Assembly: GCA_018828385.1 (NCBI GenBank)
Contig: JAHJVE010000008.1
Location: 62,001-126,000 of the forward strand
Direction: 5' to 3'
DNA: 64,000 nt
Origin: Gammaproteobacteria bacterium
Lineage (GTDB): Bacteria > Pseudomonadota > Gammaproteobacteria > Burkholderiales > Rhodocyclaceae
The position numbers and the translations under genes are program-made. A model generated the notes under the pieces. It worked only from the letters and a program-made list of their open reading frames with translations, was not told the DNA's origin and ran no database searches. This document shows, piece by piece, positions 35,991 through 44,752 of the stretch; positions within the stretch are counted from its first letter, which is position 1, and the number at the start of each line of letters is the position of its first letter.

Positions 35991-36641
35991 ATGAAGGATG
36001 CACGTCGCAGTTTCGTCGGTTCCATTTTTGCCCTTTTTTTCGGGTTGACCGTAGCAATGCCGTCTTTTGCTCAGGGCGCGGCATTCACGCCGGTCAGCCC
36101 GGCCCAGCCGACTGAGGATCCCGCCAAGATCGAGGTGCTCGAGTTTTTCAGCTACGGCTGCCCGCATTGCGCCGACTTCAATCCGCTGCTCACGGCCTGG
36201 GCCGCCAAGCTGCCGGCCGACGTGGTCGTCAGGAAGGTACCGATCACCTTCGGTCGCGCCGCCTGGGGCAACATCGCCAAGCTCTATTACACCCTGGAAA
36301 TCACCGGCGACCTGCATCGTCTCGAGGCTGACGTTTTCCGGGCGATTCATGGCGAGCGCGTCAATCTGTTCGATGAAAGAACGCTCACCGAGTGGGTCGT
36401 CAAGAAGGGCGTCGATGCGAAGAAGTTTGGCGAAACCTTCAACTCCTTCGGCGTCATGAGCAAGGTCAGGCGCGGCGATCAGCTGGCGCAGGCCTACCGG
36501 ATCCAGGGCGTGCCGGCTCTGGGCGTCGAAGGCAAGTACCTGATCGGCGACATGGGCTTCAACGAGAAGCTGGCTGTTGCCGACAAGCTGATCGCCAAGG
36601 CGCGCAGCGAGAAAGCAGGCAAGGTCGTCGGCAAGAAATAA
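35991..36641 (+). CDS. dsbA: Thiol:disulfide interchange protein DsbA
   Basis: DsbA (216 aa) is the periplasmic oxidant that introduces disulfide bonds. The thioredoxin-fold active site CPHC is at residues 57-60 (FFSYGCPHC) and the cis-proline loop at GVPALGV near 178. A signal peptide spans about residues 1-29 (ending SFAQGA). Its hydrophobic core, IFALFFGLTVA, is encoded by a dispersed repeat copy (36022-36057), giving the same FALFFGLTV string as the unrelated DUF4197 protein. It is preceded by AGGAGTAACG. Confidence 0.96.
   Translation: MKDARRSFVGSIFALFFGLTVAMPSFAQGAAFTPVSPAQPTEDPAKIEVLEFFSYGCPHCADFNPLLTAWAAKLPADVVVRKVPITFGRAAWGNIAKLYYTLEITGDLHRLEADVFRAIHGERVNLFDERTLTEWVVKKGVDAKKFGETFNSFGVMSKVRRGDQLAQAYRIQGVPALGVEGKYLIGDMGFNEKLAVADKLIAKARSEKAGKVVGKK
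36022..36057 (-). repeat. Dispersed repeat copy 7 (signal peptide of dsbA)
   Basis: On the minus strand TTGCTACGGTCAACCCG, an A7 tract, GGGC and an A5 tract ending TGG. It encodes the hydrophobic core of the DsbA signal peptide. Confidence 0.93.
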
Positions 36642-37412
36642 TTGACCCTCAAGGTCTTCATCACGGGCGCCTCGTCGGGAATCGGCGAGGCGCTTGCCGT
36701 TTACTACGCCGCCCAGGGCGCGACGCTTGGCCTGGTCGCCCGCCGGGCCGACTATCTTGAGGCGCTGAACCAGCGTCTGGGCGCTCGGCACGCCTGTTAC
36801 GCGCTCGATGTGACCGATGCCCCGGCCCTCCACGCCGCCGCCACCGATTTCATCGCCCGCTTCGGCGCGCCCGACATCATCATCGCCAACGCCGGCGTGT
36901 CGGCCGGCACGCTGACCGAGTTCGAAGAAGACCTCGACATCTTTCGCCGGGTCATGGATACCAACGTTTTCGGCCTGGCGGCGACCTTCGCGCCGTTCAT
37001 CCCGGCGATGAAAGCGGCCGGCGGGGAAAAGAGACTGGTCGGCATCGCCTCGGTCGCCGGTATTCGCGGGCTGCCGGGAGCCGAGGCCTATTCGGCCTCG
37101 AAGGCTGCGGCAATCACCTATCTGGAAAGCCTGCGCCTGGAAATGCGGCCCTATGGCATCAGGGTCGTGACCATCGCGCCGGGCTACATCGAGACACCGA
37201 TGACGGCGGTCAATCCCTACAAGATGCCCTTCCTGCTGCCGGTCGATGAAGCGGCAAGGCGTTTCGCCGCCGCCATCGCGCGCGGGACCAGCTACACCGT
37301 CATTCCCTGGCCGATGGGGCTGGTCGCCAAGCTTCTGCGAGTCCTGCCCAACTGGCTCTATGACCGCCTGTTCACCAGTGCGCCGAGAAAGCCGCGCGGC
37401 TTGCTAAAATAG
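36642..37412 (+). CDS. Short-chain dehydrogenase/reductase
   Basis: A 256-residue classical SDR oxidoreductase. The cofactor motif TGASSGIG is near residues 8-15, NAG (IIANAGVS) near 85, and the catalytic YSASK near 150. The C-terminal part (PMGLVAKLLRVLPNWLYDRLF) is hydrophobic, as in membrane-associated SDRs acting on lipids. It begins at a TTG one base after the dsbA stop. The substrate is not identifiable. Confidence 0.9.
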   Translation: MTLKVFITGASSGIGEALAVYYAAQGATLGLVARRADYLEALNQRLGARHACYALDVTDAPALHAAATDFIARFGAPDIIIANAGVSAGTLTEFEEDLDIFRRVMDTNVFGLAATFAPFIPAMKAAGGEKRLVGIASVAGIRGLPGAEAYSASKAAAITYLESLRLEMRPYGIRVVTIAPGYIETPMTAVNPYKMPFLLPVDEAARRFAAAIARGTSYTVIPWPMGLVAKLLRVLPNWLYDRLFTSAPRKPRGLLK

Positions 37413-37416
37413 CCCG

Positions 37417-37620
37417 ATGCTAGAACTCAAGATCAATGGCGAAACCCGCCAGTTTCCCGCCGCACTGACCGTGACTGGCCTGATCGAGCACCTCGGTTAT
37501 GCCGGCAAGCGCATCGCCGTGGAACGCAACGGCGAAATTGTCCCAAAAAGCCAGCACGCCACGACGGCGCTGGTCTCGGGCGACCAACTTGAAATTGTCG
37601 TCGCCGTCGGCGGCGGTTAA
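37417..37620 (+). CDS. thiS: Sulfur carrier protein ThiS
   Basis: ThiS (67 aa) carries sulfur as a C-terminal thiocarboxylate for thiazole formation in thiamine synthesis. It has the ubiquitin-like fold pattern (MLELKINGETRQFP) and the required C-terminal Gly-Gly (AVGGG end). It precedes thiG by 12 bp. No TPP riboswitch is visible upstream, and other thi genes are not in this window. Confidence 0.95.
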   Translation: MLELKINGETRQFPAALTVTGLIEHLGYAGKRIAVERNGEIVPKSQHATTALVSGDQLEIVVAVGGG

Positions 37621-37632
37621 GGAGCCTACCCC

Positions 37633-38415
37633 ATGCATCAACTGACTATCGCCGGCAAGGCGTACCGTTCCCGTTTGCTGGTCGGCACCGGCAAGTACAA
37701 GGATTTCGCCGAAACCCGGGCGGCTATCGACGCTTCCGGCTCGGAGATCGTCACCGTGGCGATTCGCCGCATGAACATCGGCCAGGACCCGAGCCAGCCC
37801 AATCTGCTCGACGCCCTGCCGCCCTCGCAATTCACCATCCTGCCCAATACGGCGGGCTGCTACAGCGCCGACGACGCGGTGCGCACCCTGCGTCTGGCCC
37901 GCGAACTGCTCGACGGTCATCCGTTGTGCAAACTTGAAGTGCTCGGCGACCCGACCAACCTCTTCCCGAACATGCCGGAAACGTTGAAGGCGGCCGAGAC
38001 CCTGGTCAAGGATGGCTTTCACGTCATGGTCTACTGCTCCGACGACCCCATTCAAGCCAAGATGCTCGAAGAAATCGGCTGCGTCGCGGTCATGCCGCTC
38101 GCTTCGCTGATCGGCTCAGGCATGGGCATCGTCAATCCGTGGAACCTGCGCCTGATCATCGACAACGCCAAGGTGCCGGTGATCGTCGATGCCGGCGTCG
38201 GTACGGCGTCTGACGCCGCGATTGCCATGGAACTCGGCTGTGACGGCGTGCTGATGAATACCGCCATCGCCCATGCAAAAAATCCCGTTCTCATGGCCAG
38301 CGCCATGAAGAAGGGCGTCGAAGCGGGCCGCGAGGCTTATCTGGCCGGCCGTATGCCGCGCAAACTCTACTCGGCCGACCCGTCGTCGCCGACTTCCGGA
38401 TTGATCGGCTCATGA
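37633..38415 (+). CDS. thiG: Thiazole synthase ThiG
   Basis: ThiG (260 aa) is a TIM barrel that condenses deoxyxylulose phosphate, dehydroglycine and ThiS-borne sulfur into the thiazole phosphate. The Schiff-base lysine lies in [15 protein letters not shown] (about residue 98); [12 protein letters not shown] and [11 protein letters not shown] follow. It is coupled to thiS and overlaps the trmB start by 4 bp. Confidence 0.97.
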   Translation: MHQLTIAGKAYRSRLLVGTGKYKDFAETRAAIDASGSEIVTVAIRRMNIGQDPSQPNLLDALPPSQFTILPNTAGCYSADDAVRTLRLARELLDGHPLCKLEVLGDPTNLFPNMPETLKAAETLVKDGFHVMVYCSDDPIQAKMLEEIGCVAVMPLASLIGSGMGIVNPWNLRLIIDNAKVPVIVDAGVGTASDAAIAMELGCDGVLMNTAIAHAKNPVLMASAMKKGVEAGREAYLAGRMPRKLYSADPSSPTSGLIGS

Positions 38416-39143
38416 GCGCTACTCCCCTGATTCAACCGGCCGCCGTCGGCGAAGGCGTCTACGAAGAGGGCCGCGAAGGCTACGGTCACATCAAGAGCTA
38501 CGTCCGTCGGGCCGGCCGCATGTCCTCGGCCCAGGAAAACTACTACGCCGAGATGATGCCGAAGATCGGCGTCGTCTACGCCCCGCAGCAAATCGACCTT
38601 GCTACGGTCTACGGTCGAAATAACCCGAAAATCCTCGAAATCGGCACCGGCATGGGTGAAACCACGGCCAGGATCGCCGATGCCAACCGCGATAACGATT
38701 ATCTCGGCGTCGAAGTGCACGTGCCGGGCGTCGGCGCCCTGTGCAAGCAGATCGCCGAACGTGAGCTGACTAACCTGCGCATCTGCCAGCACGACGCCGT
38801 TGAAGTCGTCCGCGACATGCTGCCCGAAGGCTCGCTCGATGGCGTGCACGTTTTCTTCCCGGATCCGTGGCACAAGGCTCGCCACAACAAACGTCGGCTC
38901 ATCCAGTCGCCGTTCGTCGCGTTGCTCGCGTCGCGCCTCAAGCCGGGCGGCTATTTCCACTGCGCCACCGACTGGGAAGAGTACGCCCATCAGATGCTGG
39001 AAGTGCTCTCGGCCGAACCGACTTTGGTCAACAGCGCCGACGGCTTTGCGCCGCGTCCGGACTACCGTCCGCTGACCAAATTCGAGAACCGCGGGATCCG
39101 CCTGGGTCATGGCGTTTGGGACGTGATTTTCCGGAAAAAATAG
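38412..39143 (+). CDS. trmB: tRNA (guanine-N7)-methyltransferase TrmB
   Basis: TrmB (243 aa) methylates G46 in tRNA. It shows the SAM motif [10 protein letters not shown] near residue 77, [13 protein letters not shown] and the [13 protein letters not shown] signature near 155, then the C-terminal [16 protein letters not shown]. Its start overlaps the thiG stop (ATGA). The sequence at 38599 starts like the dispersed repeat (TTGCTACGGTC) but diverges after 11 bp. Confidence 0.96.
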   Translation: MSATPLIQPAAVGEGVYEEGREGYGHIKSYVRRAGRMSSAQENYYAEMMPKIGVVYAPQQIDLATVYGRNNPKILEIGTGMGETTARIADANRDNDYLGVEVHVPGVGALCKQIAERELTNLRICQHDAVEVVRDMLPEGSLDGVHVFFPDPWHKARHNKRRLIQSPFVALLASRLKPGGYFHCATDWEEYAHQMLEVLSAEPTLVNSADGFAPRPDYRPLTKFENRGIRLGHGVWDVIFRKK

Positions 39144-39207
39144 CTGGCAGATTGACACCTCCTGAGTAGAATGAGAGTCGGGATTTGTCAGAAAAAATGA
39201 GGGAATC

Positions 39208-39828
39208 ATGAAAAAAATGAAAATTACCGCCAGCCGTTTTTTGCTCGCCTTCTCGGCCATTGCGCTATCTGCTGCACCGGCGCTTGCTGCTGATCGTTCA
39301 GGCAAGGAAGTCGTCGACACGGTCTGTGCCGCCTGCCATACGACCGGCAAGGATGGCGCCCCGAAGATCGGCGATCAGGCCGCCTGGGCGCAGCGTGCCG
39401 CCAAGGGGCTGGACAAATTGACGGTGAATGCCATCACCGGCGTCCGCAGCATGCCGGCCCATGGTGGTCAGGCCGCGCTGACCGATCTCGAGATGACCCG
39501 GGCCGTTGGTTACATGGTCAGTGGCGGCAAGGCCGCCGATGCCAAGAAGGCAGTCAAATCCGCCAAGCAACGCAGCGGCCAGCAAGTGGTCGAGGAGCGC
39601 TGCCAGGAATGCCACGCCACCGGCAAGCAGGGCGCCCCGAAACTGGGTGACATGAACGACTGGAAGCCGCGTCTCAAGAACGGCGTTGATCCGCTGATCA
39701 AATCGGCTATCAACGGCCACAACTCGATGCCGGCCCGCGGTGGTCTGGCCAATCTGAGCGATGCCGAAATGAAGGCCGCCGTCGAGTTCATGGTCAGCAA
39801 GACGGGCGGCGCTGCCACCAGCAAATAA
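39208..39828 (+). CDS. Diheme cytochrome c5-type protein
   Basis: A 206-residue periplasmic cytochrome with a signal peptide (about residues 1-27, ending ALAA) and two homologous cytochrome c5-like domains. Each has a heme motif (CAACHTTGKDGAPKIGD and CQECHATGKQGAPKLGD) and a distal methionine segment (SMPAHGG, SMPARGG), clear internal duplication. It likely works as an electron shuttle like cytochrome c4/c5 proteins. A strong terminator follows. Confidence 0.92.
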   Translation: MKKMKITASRFLLAFSAIALSAAPALAADRSGKEVVDTVCAACHTTGKDGAPKIGDQAAWAQRAAKGLDKLTVNAITGVRSMPAHGGQAALTDLEMTRAVGYMVSGGKAADAKKAVKSAKQRSGQQVVEERCQECHATGKQGAPKLGDMNDWKPRLKNGVDPLIKSAINGHNSMPARGGLANLSDAEMKAAVEFMVSKTGGAATSK

Positions 39829-39859
39829 GTTCAGCGGCCTGCCGGCCGCCTGATCGGCA

Positions 39860-39897
39860 AAATGCCGGCATCGCTCGATGCCGGCATTTTTATTTTT
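39860..39897 (+). terminator. Strong intrinsic terminator
   Basis: ATGCCGGCATCG and CGATGCCGGCAT pair perfectly and are followed by TTTTTATTTTT. It terminates the diheme cytochrome gene. Confidence 0.92.
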
Positions 39898-40029
39898 GCC
39901 GGGCAAGATGGCCGCCTGTTCAGGGCTTTGCCGGTACTTGCCGGGACGGAAGTCGTCGGCTGGTCATGCGCCGGGGTTGGCGGGCTGTTAAACTCTCGCG
40001 CCTCAATGACAGCAAACCGGGAATGATTC

Positions 40030-40947
40030 ATGTGGTTCCGTAATCTCCAGCTTTACCGCCTGCCGACGCCGTGGGCCGTCGATCTCGCCAAATTCGAAGA
40101 GCAACTGGCCCGTGGCCCGTTCGTGAAGTGCCCGAGCAACCAGCCGATGAGCCGGGGCTGGGTGTCGCCGCGCCGCGATGGGGCGCTGGTCTATTCGCTC
40201 GGCCAGCAATGGATGATTGCCCTGAGCGTCGAGCAGCGCCTGCTGCCGTCGTCGGTGGTCAATGACGAAGTCAAGGAACGCGCCGAACTGGTCGAAGCCC
40301 AGCAGGGTTACGCGCCGGGCCGCAAGCAGCTCAAGGAATTGCGCGAGCGCGTCACCGAAGAGTTGATGCCGCGCGCCTTCACCCGCCGCCGGACGACCTT
40401 CGTCTGGCTCGATCCGCAAAACGGCTGGTTCTGCGTCGATGCCGGCAGCCCGGCCAAGGCCGAAGAAGTCATCGAGCATCTGCGCCATTGCCTCGACGAC
40501 TTTCCGCTGACCATGCTCCACACCCAGGTTTCGCCGCAAGCGGCGATGGCCGACTGGCTGGCTGGCGGCGACGCCCCGGCCGGCTTCACCATCGACCGCG
40601 ATTGCGAACTGAAGGCAGCCGGCGAGGAAAAGGCGGCCGTGCGCTACGTTCGTCACCCGCTCGACGGTGACGAGATCAGCGGCGAGATCAAGGCCCACCT
40701 GGCAGCCGGCAAGATGCCGACCAAGCTGGCCCTGACCTGGGACGACCGCATCTCCTTCGTCCTCGGCGAAAAGCTGGAAATCAAGCGCCTCGCCTTCCTC
40801 GACCTGCTCAAGGAAGAAGCCGAGAAATCGGCCGAACACGCCGACGAGCAATTCGACGCCGATTTCGCGCTGATGACCGGCGAACTGTCGCGTTTCCTGC
40901 CGCAACTGCTCGAAGCGCTGGGTGGCGAGGTTGTCGAAGAAAAATGA
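40030..40947 (+). CDS. rdgC: Recombination-associated protein RdgC
   Basis: RdgC (305 aa) is a ring-shaped DNA-binding protein that modulates RecA. The start MWFRNLQLYRLPTPW and motifs PLRDGALVY-like RRDGALVYSLGQQW, GYAPGRKQLKELRERV and KRLAFLDLLKEEA match the family, as does length. It overlaps ychJ by 4 bp. Confidence 0.95.
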   Translation: MWFRNLQLYRLPTPWAVDLAKFEEQLARGPFVKCPSNQPMSRGWVSPRRDGALVYSLGQQWMIALSVEQRLLPSSVVNDEVKERAELVEAQQGYAPGRKQLKELRERVTEELMPRAFTRRRTTFVWLDPQNGWFCVDAGSPAKAEEVIEHLRHCLDDFPLTMLHTQVSPQAAMADWLAGGDAPAGFTIDRDCELKAAGEEKAAVRYVRHPLDGDEISGEIKAHLAAGKMPTKLALTWDDRISFVLGEKLEIKRLAFLDLLKEEAEKSAEHADEQFDADFALMTGELSRFLPQLLEALGGEVVEEK

Positions 40948-41336
40948 AAGACATTGACGCCTGCCCCTGCGGCAGCGGCAGGCGTTATGCCGAATGCTGC
41001 GGTCAACTGCATTTTTCGGCCAAAAATGAAATGACGCCCGAGGCGATCATGCGTTCGCGCTACAGCGCCTACGTGCTCAAGCTGGCCGATTACCTGCTGG
41101 CCAGCTGGCATCCCTCGACCCGACCGGCCAGCATGGATCTGGCCGAGGACGACGGCACCAAATGGCTAGCACTGGAGATCAAACGCTGCGCGCAGCAGGA
41201 TGAAAATCACGCCACCGTCGAATTCGTCGCCCGCTACCGCATTGACGGGCGCGGCCATCGGCTGCATGAACTGAGCCGCTTTGTTCGCGAAGACGGCCGC
41301 TGGTTTTATGTCGATGGCGATATCGATCCTGTCTAG
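40944..41336 (+). CDS. ychJ: YchJ/UPF0225 SEC-C domain protein
   Basis: A 130-residue YchJ-like protein. It opens with a SEC-C zinc motif (CPCGSGRRYAECCG, residues 7-20) followed by AIMRSRYSAYVL and a small NTF2-like domain. Function is unproven; the SEC-C motif suggests protein or nucleic acid binding. A diverged dispersed repeat (40994-41033) encodes about residues 17-30 (ECCGQLHFSAKNEM), including two of the zinc-binding cysteines' neighbourhood, in a frame different from the ureF and tatD copies. Confidence 0.9.
   Translation: MKDIDACPCGSGRRYAECCGQLHFSAKNEMTPEAIMRSRYSAYVLKLADYLLASWHPSTRPASMDLAEDDGTKWLALEIKRCAQQDENHATVEFVARYRIDGRGHRLHELSRFVREDGRWFYVDGDIDPV
40994..41033 (+). repeat. Dispersed repeat copy 8 (inside ychJ, diverged)
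   Basis: TGCTGCGGTCAACTGC, ATTTTTC, GGCC, an A5 tract and TGAAATG. The core has two changes and the first tract is T-rich instead of A-rich, yet A/T content, spacing and the second tract are kept. Confidence 0.75.
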
Positions 41337-41382
41337 GCAAGACAATTTGGGCCTTGTCGCCCGTTACTGAAGAAAAGTACCC

Positions 41383-43062
41383 ATGATCATCCTCAAGAAC
41401 GTCACCCTGCGCCGCAGCTCGAAAGTGCTGCTCGACAAGGCTTCCGTCACCATCAACCCGGGTGAGAAAGTCGGTCTGGTCGGCCGCAACGGTGCCGGCA
41501 AGTCCACGCTGTTCGCGCTGCTCAACGGCACGCTGCATGAGGATGGCGGTGATTATTCCATTCCCAAACAATGGCAGATGGGCCAGGTGGCGCAGGACAT
41601 GCCGGAAACCGAGCAATCGGCCACCGACTTCGTCATCGACGGCGACACCAAACTGCTCGCCGCCCGCAACGAGGTGCACGACGCCGAAGCCAGCGACGAC
41701 GGTATGCGCATGGCCGAAGCCTACATGGCGCTCAACGACGCCGGCGAGCACGACGCCGAAGCGCGCGCCCAGTCGCTGATCCTCGGTCTTGGTTTCAAGG
41801 TTTCCGAGCTGCACAACCCGGTCAACAGCTTCTCCGGCGGCTGGCGCATGCGCCTGCAACTGGCCCGCGCCCTGATGTGCCCGTCCGACATCCTGCTCCT
41901 CGACGAACCGACCAACCACCTCGACCTCGACGCGCTCGTCTGGCTAGAGGCGTGGCTCAAGCGTTACCAAGGTACGCTGGTTATGATCAGCCACGACCGC
42001 GAATTCCTCGACGCCATCACCCAGGTCACGCTGCATATCGACAACGCCAAACTGGTCCGCTACGGCGGCAACTACAGCAAGTTCGAAGACATGCGCGCCG
42101 AGCAGATGCTGCTCCAGCAGGCGACGATGGCCAAGCAGGCGGAGAAGATCGCCCATCTGCAATCCTTCATCAACCGCTTCAAAGCCAAGGCCAGCAAGGC
42201 CAAGCAGGCGCAGAGCCGGGTCAAGGCGCTGGACCGCATGGAAAAGATCGCGCCGGTGCTGGCCGATGCCGAATTCACCTTCGAGTTCCAGGAACCGCAG
42301 AACCTGCCCAACCCGATGCTGTCGATGATGGACGTCACCATCGGCTACCCGCCGGCCGAAGAAGCGCCGGCCGGCACGCCGCCAACCGTCATCGTGCGCG
42401 GCATCAACCGCTCGGTGATGGCCGGCCAGCGCATCGGCATCCTTGGCGCCAACGGTCAGGGCAAGTCCACCCTGGTCAAGACCATCGCCCGCGACCTCCA
42501 GGCGATCAGCGGCGACGTCACCGAAGGCAAGGGCCTCAACATCGGCTACTTCGCCCAGCAGGAACTCGACGTGCTGCGCCCACAGGACACGCCGCTCGAA
42601 CACATGGTCCGCCTGGCCAAGGAGGCCATTGCCGCCGGTCGCAGCAATGTGCCGGGCCGCGAGCAGGAATTGCGCAACTTCCTCGGCACTTTCAATTTTG
42701 GTGGCGAAATGGTCAAGCAGGCCGTCGGCACCATGAGCGGCGGCGAAAAGGCGCGCCTCGTGCTGTGCATGATCGTCTGGCAACGCCCCAACCTGCTGCT
42801 GCTCGACGAACCGACCAACCACCTCGACCTCAACACCCGCGAAGCGCTGGCTGTCGCCCTCAATGAGTTCGAAGGGACCGTCATGCTGGTCAGCCACGAC
42901 CGGGCGCTGCTTCGTTCGGTCTGCGACGAATTCTGGCTGGTTTCCAAGGGCGGCGTGGCGCCTTTCGACGGCGATCTGGAAGACTACCAGCGCTACCTGC
43001 TCGACGAAGCCAAGCGGGTGCGCGAAGAGGCCTCGGCCGCGCAGAAGAAACTGACAGCCTAG
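41383..43062 (+). CDS. ABC-F family ATPase (YheS-like)
   Basis: A 559-residue soluble protein with two ABC ATPase domains and no membrane domain. Walker A motifs are GRNGAGKST (about residue 35) and GANGQGKST (about 355); signature motifs are SGGWRMR and SGGEKARL; both Walker B are LLLDEPTNHLDL. The interdomain linker (about 240-300) is the ABC-F hallmark that enters the ribosomal E-site. Closest in pattern to YheS/Uup-type translation factors; the exact subtype is uncertain. Confidence 0.93.
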   Translation: MIILKNVTLRRSSKVLLDKASVTINPGEKVGLVGRNGAGKSTLFALLNGTLHEDGGDYSIPKQWQMGQVAQDMPETEQSATDFVIDGDTKLLAARNEVHDAEASDDGMRMAEAYMALNDAGEHDAEARAQSLILGLGFKVSELHNPVNSFSGGWRMRLQLARALMCPSDILLLDEPTNHLDLDALVWLEAWLKRYQGTLVMISHDREFLDAITQVTLHIDNAKLVRYGGNYSKFEDMRAEQMLLQQATMAKQAEKIAHLQSFINRFKAKASKAKQAQSRVKALDRMEKIAPVLADAEFTFEFQEPQNLPNPMLSMMDVTIGYPPAEEAPAGTPPTVIVRGINRSVMAGQRIGILGANGQGKSTLVKTIARDLQAISGDVTEGKGLNIGYFAQQELDVLRPQDTPLEHMVRLAKEAIAAGRSNVPGREQELRNFLGTFNFGGEMVKQAVGTMSGGEKARLVLCMIVWQRPNLLLLDEPTNHLDLNTREALAVALNEFEGTVMLVSHDRALLRSVCDEFWLVSKGGVAPFDGDLEDYQRYLLDEAKRVREEASAAQKKLTA

Positions 43063-43112
43063 CCAGCGGCTTTTCGCAAATATTCACAATCGGTGTCATG
43101 CCGCTGGATTAG

Positions 43113-43145
43113 GATTGTTCCACTTAACTTTTTTGAGGAACAATC
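43113..43145 (+). promoter_or_regulatory. Inverted repeat that would sequester the yidB ribosome binding site
   Basis: GATTGTTCC (43113-43121) and GGAACAATC (43137-43145) can form a 9-bp stem with a 15-base loop. The right arm and adjacent GAGG contain the ribosome binding site and end exactly one base before the ATG at 43146, so folding would block initiation. Confidence 0.5.
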
Positions 43146-43556
43146 ATGGGTCTTCTTGATTCCGTCGTCGGCGCTCTGGCTGGCGGACAGTCGGGTGGCG
43201 AAAGCCCCCTGTTGAACGTTGTCATGCAACTGATCAACAACCCGCAGACCGGCGGTCTGGGCGGACTGGTCCAGTCCTTTCAGCAAGGTGGCTTGGGCAA
43301 CATCGTCAATTCGTGGGTTTCCACCGGCCAGAATCTGCCGATTTCGGCTGAACAGATTCAGGCGGTTCTGGGTGGTGGCAAGCTGCAGGAAATTGCCGCC
43401 CAGTTGGGCGTTTCGACCGAGCAGGCTTCCGGCGGCCTGGCCGATCTTCTGCCGCAATTGGTGGACAAGCTGACACCCAATGGCCAGGTTCCTGAAGGCG
43501 GCGATTTGCTGGCCCAGGGCTTCGATATGCTGAAAAAGGGCGGCTTGTTCAGCTAA
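43146..43556 (+). CDS. yidB: YidB/DUF937 family protein
   Basis: A 136-residue protein of the DUF937 (YidB) family: glycine-rich start MGLLDSVVGALAGG, a hydrophobic GGLGGLVQSFQQGGLGNIVNSW segment and the EQIQAVLGGGKLQEIAAQLG helix pair. Function is not established. It is convergent with hemW (4-bp overlap). Its leader contains an inverted repeat covering the ribosome binding site, which suggests translational control. Confidence 0.88.
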   Translation: MGLLDSVVGALAGGQSGGESPLLNVVMQLINNPQTGGLGGLVQSFQQGGLGNIVNSWVSTGQNLPISAEQIQAVLGGGKLQEIAAQLGVSTEQASGGLADLLPQLVDKLTPNGQVPEGGDLLAQGFDMLKKGGLFS

Positions 43557-44749
43557 AGAAAACGTTCGAGCAGAACGTTGAGAAAGCGCCGACCCTTCGC
43601 GGTCGGCGCAATTTTTTCCGGGCCGACGACGAGCAGGCCATCGGCCTCCGCAGCCTTCAGTTCCGACTGGATGCCGATCATGGGCTGGGCCGTCCGTGCT
43701 TCGTATAGCGACGGGTGAAAACCGTCGGCCAGCCGTAGTGCGTTCATCATGAATTCGAAAGGCAGGCTCTTGGCCTCGACCTGCGTTTCTTCCTGAATGG
43801 CGTTGCCGCTACGGATGTTGTCGAGGTAGGCCTTCGGGTGCTTCCAGCGCATCTGGCGCAGGACGCGGTCGTGCAGCGTCAGCTTGGAGTGGGCGCCGGC
43901 ACCGATGCCGAGATAGTCGCCGAAATGCCAGTAATTGAGGTTGTGCTTGCACTGCTTGCCGGAGCGGGCGAAGGCCGATGTTTCGTAATTGCTGAAACCA
44001 GCGGTGGCCAGACGGGCCTCGATGCTTTCCTGCATGTCGGCACAGATGTCGCCTTCCGGCAGCTCGGGCGGAAAGGCAGCGAAGCGGGTGTTTGGCTCCA
44101 GCGTTAGCTGGTAGCAGGAGAGATGCGAGGGCGAAAAGCTCAAGGCGGTTTCGACGTCAGCAAGCGCTTGCTCATGCGTTTGGCCCGGCAGACCGTACAT
44201 CAGGTCGAGATTGAACGAGTCGAAATGCTCGCCGGCCAATTGCGCCGCCCGCTTCGCTTCGGCCGCGCCGTGGATGCGACCGAGGGCCTTCAGATGATCG
44301 TCGTTGAAACTCTGGATGCCGAGCGACAGGCGATTGACGCCGGCAGCGCGGAAGCCGGCGAATTTCTCCGCTTCGACCGTGCCGGGATTCGCTTCGAGCG
44401 TGATTTCGGCATCCGGCGCCAGCATGGCCAGCGCCCGGAAGGCGGCGATCAACTCGTCGATGGCAGCCGGCGAAAGCAGGCTGGGCGTGCCGCCGCCGAA
44501 GAAAACGGTCTGCACCGGCCGGCCCCAGATCAGCGGCAGGGCGGATTGCAGGTCGGCGATCAGGGCATCGACGTATTCGCGCTCGGGAATGGTGCCGTTC
44601 GCCTCGTGCGAGTTGAAATCGCAGTACGGACACTTCTGCACGCACCACGGCACATGGACGTAGAGCGCCAGCGGCGGCGAAACGCGGAATTCCAGGTTTG
44701 CTACGGTCGACCGGGAATTTTGGCTAAAAATGGGAATCGTGCGCGCCAC
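43553..44749 (-). CDS. hemW: Heme chaperone HemW (radical SAM)
   Basis: HemW (398 aa) is a radical SAM heme-binding protein related to coproporphyrinogen III dehydrogenase. The [4Fe-4S] motif is CVQKCPYC at residues 36-43, with the fourth HemN-type position (CDFN) following, then FFGGGTPSLL near 83 and the HemN C-terminal domain. The GTG start at 44749 lies 3 bp after the rdgB stop. Residues 5-18 (IPIFSQNSRSTVAN) come from a dispersed repeat copy, so the N-terminal ~20 residues are an extension absent from the ordinary family; initiation downstream cannot be excluded. Confidence 0.93.
   Translation of the reverse strand: MARTIPIFSQNSRSTVANLEFRVSPPLALYVHVPWCVQKCPYCDFNSHEANGTIPEREYVDALIADLQSALPLIWGRPVQTVFFGGGTPSLLSPAAIDELIAAFRALAMLAPDAEITLEANPGTVEAEKFAGFRAAGVNRLSLGIQSFNDDHLKALGRIHGAAEAKRAAQLAGEHFDSFNLDLMYGLPGQTHEQALADVETALSFSPSHLSCYQLTLEPNTRFAAFPPELPEGDICADMQESIEARLATAGFSNYETSAFARSGKQCKHNLNYWHFGDYLGIGAGAHSKLTLHDRVLRQMRWKHPKAYLDNIRSGNAIQEETQVEAKSLPFEFMMNALRLADGFHPSLYEARTAQPMIGIQSELKAAEADGLLVVGPEKIAPTAKGRRFLNVLLERFL
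44698..44736 (+). repeat. Dispersed repeat copy 9 (5' end of hemW)
   Basis: TTGCTACGGTCGACCGGG, AATTTT, GGCT, an A5 tract and TGGGAA. It overlaps the N-terminal codons of hemW; the first tract is mixed A/T. Confidence 0.88.
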
Positions 44750-44752
44750 GGT

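Noticed and set aside
37413..37416. TPP riboswitch before thiS/thiG
   Set aside because: thiS starts 4 bp after the SDR gene, leaving no room for a riboswitch.
38599..38634. TTGCTACGGTC in trmB as a thirteenth repeat copy
   Set aside because: Only the first 11 bp match; the rest lacks CAACC and the GGCC-spaced A/T tracts, and the encoded residues fit TrmB.
39152..39172. Perfect TTGACA upstream of the diheme cytochrome as a sigma-70 promoter
   Set aside because: The only good -10 candidate (TAGAAT) is 9 bp away, far too close; no other convincing -10 was found.
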